Assembly: GCA_902729315.2 (NCBI GenBank)
Contig: LR746265.1
Span: 6,118,892 to 6,182,891, forward strand
Reading direction: 5' to 3'
DNA from: Spirodela intermedia
Taxonomy: Eukaryota; Streptophyta; Magnoliopsida; Alismatales; Araceae
Length of the DNA: 64,000 nucleotides
Below are positions 61,101 to 64,000 of this stretch, one piece after another. A program made the translations under genes and the position numbers. The notes beneath the pieces are model-generated. The model saw nothing but the letters and a program-made list of their open reading frames with translations. It ran no database searches and was not told where the DNA came from. Position 1 is the first letter of the stretch. Each line of letters begins with the position of its first letter.

Positions 61101-61720
61101 AATGGTTGAGGGAAACTTGACGATCCCTACATGTCCTGATAATAATGTAAAAAGTTGATTAGTTAATCAAATAAACATAGAGAATTTCTCTAACCATTCC
61201 TAACAATTTGTGGAGTAATCGTTAAAGAAAAAGAATCATCCCTTATAAAAACGAGGCAAAAGAACATAGTGGGAAAAATATTACCGGAAGATGCAGCAAC
61301 AAATGCTCATAACCAAAGCAAAAGTCATCATGCATGAGGACCAAAAAGGTAATCACAGAAGCGTAATACAAAAACAAGAGATCATTTGGTATTCTCCATA
61401 GGTTCCTAAGCATCCTACCGTCTAGTTCTTGCAATCTAATTTATCAAAATGATTTACACTGCCTCCAAGCATCATTCAGTAACGCACTGTCATAAAGCGA
61501 AAGGAAATATCAACAGATTATCTGGAACACCTAATCCTCACAGGAAAAAGAAACAGAGAATACAATCAATTAACGGCCGTATATCATGTATCACTTGGAC
61601 TCACCATCACATTTCTCGATGCTAGACCCACCGCAAGTCAAGCATTCACCTGACGGATGTGGTAAGCCTAAACTTTGGCTCGTCAAATCATTAGCCTCCT
61701 CAGCATTGATGTTAGATGAT
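49156..61720 (-). CDS. NRPD1: DNA-directed RNA polymerase IV largest subunit (5' end not located)
   Basis: Catalytic subunit of Pol IV, which makes precursors of 24-nt siRNAs for RNA-directed DNA methylation. Seventeen minus-strand exons: 61605-61720, 61005-61135, 59747-59812, 59448-59672, 57672-57824, 57406-57522, 55441-57324, 54276-54445, 54125-54221, 53918-54036, 53577-53719, 52102-52355, 51836-52009, 51612-51749, 50379-50638, 49662-49773, 49156-49326. They give about 1,443 residues against 1,453 in Arabidopsis. Features in order: zinc region CLTCGG..EKCDGHVG; CPGCK and RCKYC; NRPPSVHQHSL; catalytic metal-binding GDFDGDCLHAY; QDSLTAAYLL; IRAGSKGSLSKFLEQSVCLG; ACSISEAAYSALE. The end is a DeCL-type domain (ALGFHPRKDAKIGAGI, DGTSDDFSYWKCF), which separates Pol IV/V from Pol II; no CTD heptads and no long Pol V-type tail are present. 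The 54221/54276 junction is uncertain. The first exon was not found. Confidence 0.95.
57325..57405 (-). other. Probable GC-AG intron in NRPD1
   Basis: Joining the exon that ends TCAAAG (57406) to the acceptor TTTCAG|TTGCAT (57324) keeps phase and gives ECLSFSKLHSKNSPS, collinear with the Arabidopsis sequence. The intron would then open GCAGGT. Using the GT four bases further leaves one extra base and needs a poor acceptor (GCAGAG). Confidence 0.65.
57825..59447 (-). other. 1.6-kb intron of NRPD1
   Basis: Lies between LEVPRRSKVMLSPSQ and VFYLLKDLDREFIEQF. AT-rich, with no recognisable element. Short open frames here have no family signature. Confidence 0.7.
59813..61004 (-). other. 1.2-kb intron of NRPD1
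   Basis: Joins KYAGKGQ to SWRKISHKQALLDD. It contains a G13 run at 60137-60149 and nothing else notable. Confidence 0.65.
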
Positions 61721-64000
61721 CCTACCTACATTTTTCTCACCAAGCCCCTCGTCAGATCTCATTCAGTTTAAATCCATTTGAAAAAGAAAGAAAGAACACG
61801 AAAACATAAAGGCATAAGCTCAACTAACAAGAAGCTGCGTACACAATTTTAGTGGTTAGATGTTAATGTGTCGTTGGCCCAAAGGCTTAAGGCCGAGAGC
61901 AATATTGCATCTACCATAGCGTCCATTGACATCTGTTATATATATGAAAATAGATGCAAAATTAATTCTAATTTTCGTCGAAGCTGTAAGTAAAACTAGG
62001 TTTCAACAGATGTCATGCCTTGTCATGTGGGCTGAAAGCAAGAAAGTAGGTCACCACTTGTCTTAGTTTCTTTCACAACTATTCAATTAATATGTTCATA
62101 ACATTGCAAACGGTAATCCTGAGAAGATTACCTGCTTAGTAACCATTTTGGTAAGTGTTCGAGGTGGTTCTTGAAACAGAACTTTCTCGTTGTGATAAAT
62201 GTAGGAATGCCTCACGGTAGTCAAAATGTTCCCTTCAATCTTCTTCGAGTTTAATTATCTATTTATTAGTTTATACTTTTCGAATTTTCCGGTTCTTCTA
62301 AGGTTCCCTTCAATCTTTCCAATTGTTTTCGATTACTACTTCCCTTCCAGCGCCAACTAAGACCTCAGTACCCAAAACCAATGTATTGCTCCCATGTCCA
62401 TCAAATGGTAATCACTGGTATTTGTTCACATGAGGGAAGCATGCATAAGATTGACAGTTAACTGGGAAAGATCCGTTCCATTTAAAAACTTACAGCAACA
62501 TTCACAATGTTGGCAATCCCATGAATACGAACCTCTTCCCACTTCTTTCCACCATATCATCCAAAAAACAAAAACCAGACATGAGTAAAACACAATTCAT
62601 GTTCCTCCATTGAATATCAAGGTATGGAGATATTGATTTCCATAAGCTTCTACTACCAGTTCATAAATAGATGAAACACATTCTCCAGCTAATAGCTGTC
62701 TCAAATGCATAAACATCGTATTGTGACCCCAACTTGCAATAACCACCATCAGAGAATTTCAGTGCATAATCTTCCATATTCAAAGGCAAAGACTTTTCCT
62801 AGACTGTCGTATACCAGACTCCCCATTCGCCATCGCCAAGGCTTCACTTTAGCCCAACTTTGAATCAACCACTGGGGTCCTCTCTCTCTAATATTTCTAA
62901 CATGATACTTCGTTGAGTATTAAAAATAATTCCTTATATTTACCATCCGTAGAGTGTCCTCTGTTGAAATGCACTATTCCATCGTCTGTTGGCCCACGAT
63001 CCTGGTTATTGATTTGTCTCTGCCCGTAGAAAGTTGTTAAAGCCCAGTAAATATTTCAGAGGGCCGTTCCTGACCTCCATCTATCCTCCCAATATCCGAA
63101 GGTTGAAACGATCAATCTTTGAACTAAAATCAAATTTTGGATGAAAGAAGGTCGCACAGATCATAATTTATTAACCATTTCAGTTGTATCCTCTTATCCA
63201 CTCCTCTATTAGCCTGAATTATTTTTTAAAACTTTTTTTTAAGGCAAACTGTATGCCACTCAGGAAGGTGCAGCCTTCCATCTTGAGGACTAAGAAAAGA
63301 AAGAGCGGCCAACCTAGTCAAGACGGATGATGACAAGATCCACATTCCATCTGAAGAGAGATTATTCTTCCCTCCTTCATCCGGTTAATCTTTCTTAAGA
63401 GATGTTGTTTCAAGCCTCCAATGGTACTACTTCATCTGACGAGGGCTGTCCCAAAGGGTTATGAGCAAATTCACAGTCCTGTGCATAGCTATGAATAACT
63501 AACCATTCACCCCGTCGATTTCAAAGAGACAAAGCAGTTCTCAATGTCACTGGCTGTTTTCCACTACGTCACCTTGAGAAGCAGTGTGTCATCATAAATT
63601 ATACGCGGGTGAATCTCAGATTATTGATAAGAGTGCTTTCATTTTAAAAAAATATTTCTGATTCATGTATGGTGCATATGAGAACAATCAAAGCATGCTC
63701 ATAATGAGTCAACTGATATATCACATTTCCGCTATAATGAATATGCCAAAAGGATCGTTAAAATTTGAGAAGAAATAAATTGCAGTTGCACCTTCAAGAT
63801 ATGAAACATACATTTCATTTATTGAAAGAATGAATAAGATGGATGTAGCCTTGTGAAACAGAGTAAAAGTCCAGTTAATGGGAACAATACTAGACACTGC
63901 TCTATATTTATTTCGCTTTCACTTTCAATTTTGATGCTTCCCTTCAGTATCAGAACAGCAACTAAAGCAAGAAACTTGCCAATAGTAGACCATCTCAACA
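61721..64000. other. Unresolved 5' region of NRPD1 and flank
   Basis: The first coding exon(s) of NRPD1 (about 30-50 residues) should be here or past the right edge; I could not place them. Two minus-strand stretches look exon-like, each ending in a plausible GT donor. One ends near 62130 (encoding LFQEPPRTLTKMVTKQ); the other ends near 62490 (encoding EEVRIHGIANIVNVA, then GTAAGT). Neither matches the NRPD1 N-terminus I know, and their phases do not obviously chain. Confidence 0.3.

Overview
This window is nuclear DNA of a flowering plant. Nine protein-coding genes can be read, most of them split by GT-AG introns. They encode plant-specific proteins: a class I TCP factor, C2-type phospholipase D beta, the Pol IV largest subunit, a HOTHEAD-like GMC oxidoreductase and a plastid-type FAD synthetase. 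Intergenic DNA is full of GA/CT, AT and TAA microsatellites. Two genes (TCP and the HOTHEAD-like gene) are very GC-rich while others (NRPD1, NLE) are AT-rich. That bimodality suggests a monocot or early-diverging angiosperm, but it does not fix the species. I saw no rRNA or tRNA gene, no CRISPR array and no intact transposon.

Layout. (1) 1320-6751, minus: Notchless/NLE1 WD40 protein for 60S ribosome assembly; its last exons are not in the window. (2) 6752-7876: shared divergent promoter region. (3) 7877-19372, plus: phospholipase D beta, ten coding exons, 1095 codons, complete. (4) 19848-22653, plus: small 2-oxoglutarate/Fe(II) oxygenase. (5) 23351-24631, minus: single-exon class I TCP factor, with a long GC-rich upstream region carrying several perfect class I TCP sites. 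(6) 28305-31892, minus: PHD-finger protein. (7) 31893-35882: intergenic with two degenerate tandem-repeat arrays. (8) 35883-37919, minus: HOTHEAD-like GMC oxidoreductase. (9) 40138-45722, minus: FAD synthetase (RibF type). (10) 46841-48599, plus: sorbitol dehydrogenase, divergent from RibF and convergent with the next gene. (11) 49156-61720, minus: NRPD1, the largest subunit of RNA polymerase IV. Seventeen exons were placed; the first exon(s) were not found.

The exon models were built by hand from splice consensus, reading-frame continuity and remembered family conservation. In the complete models the exon lengths sum to an exact number of codons. The genes do not form a pathway; this looks like ordinary plant gene neighbourhood. 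Points worth a second look are two GC-AG introns, telo-boxes at the NLE promoter, the TCP-site cluster upstream of the TCP gene, W-boxes brought in by a 27-bp tandem duplication, and a 113-bp intronic array that repeats a 3'-splice-site-like sequence. I found no convincing new biological system.
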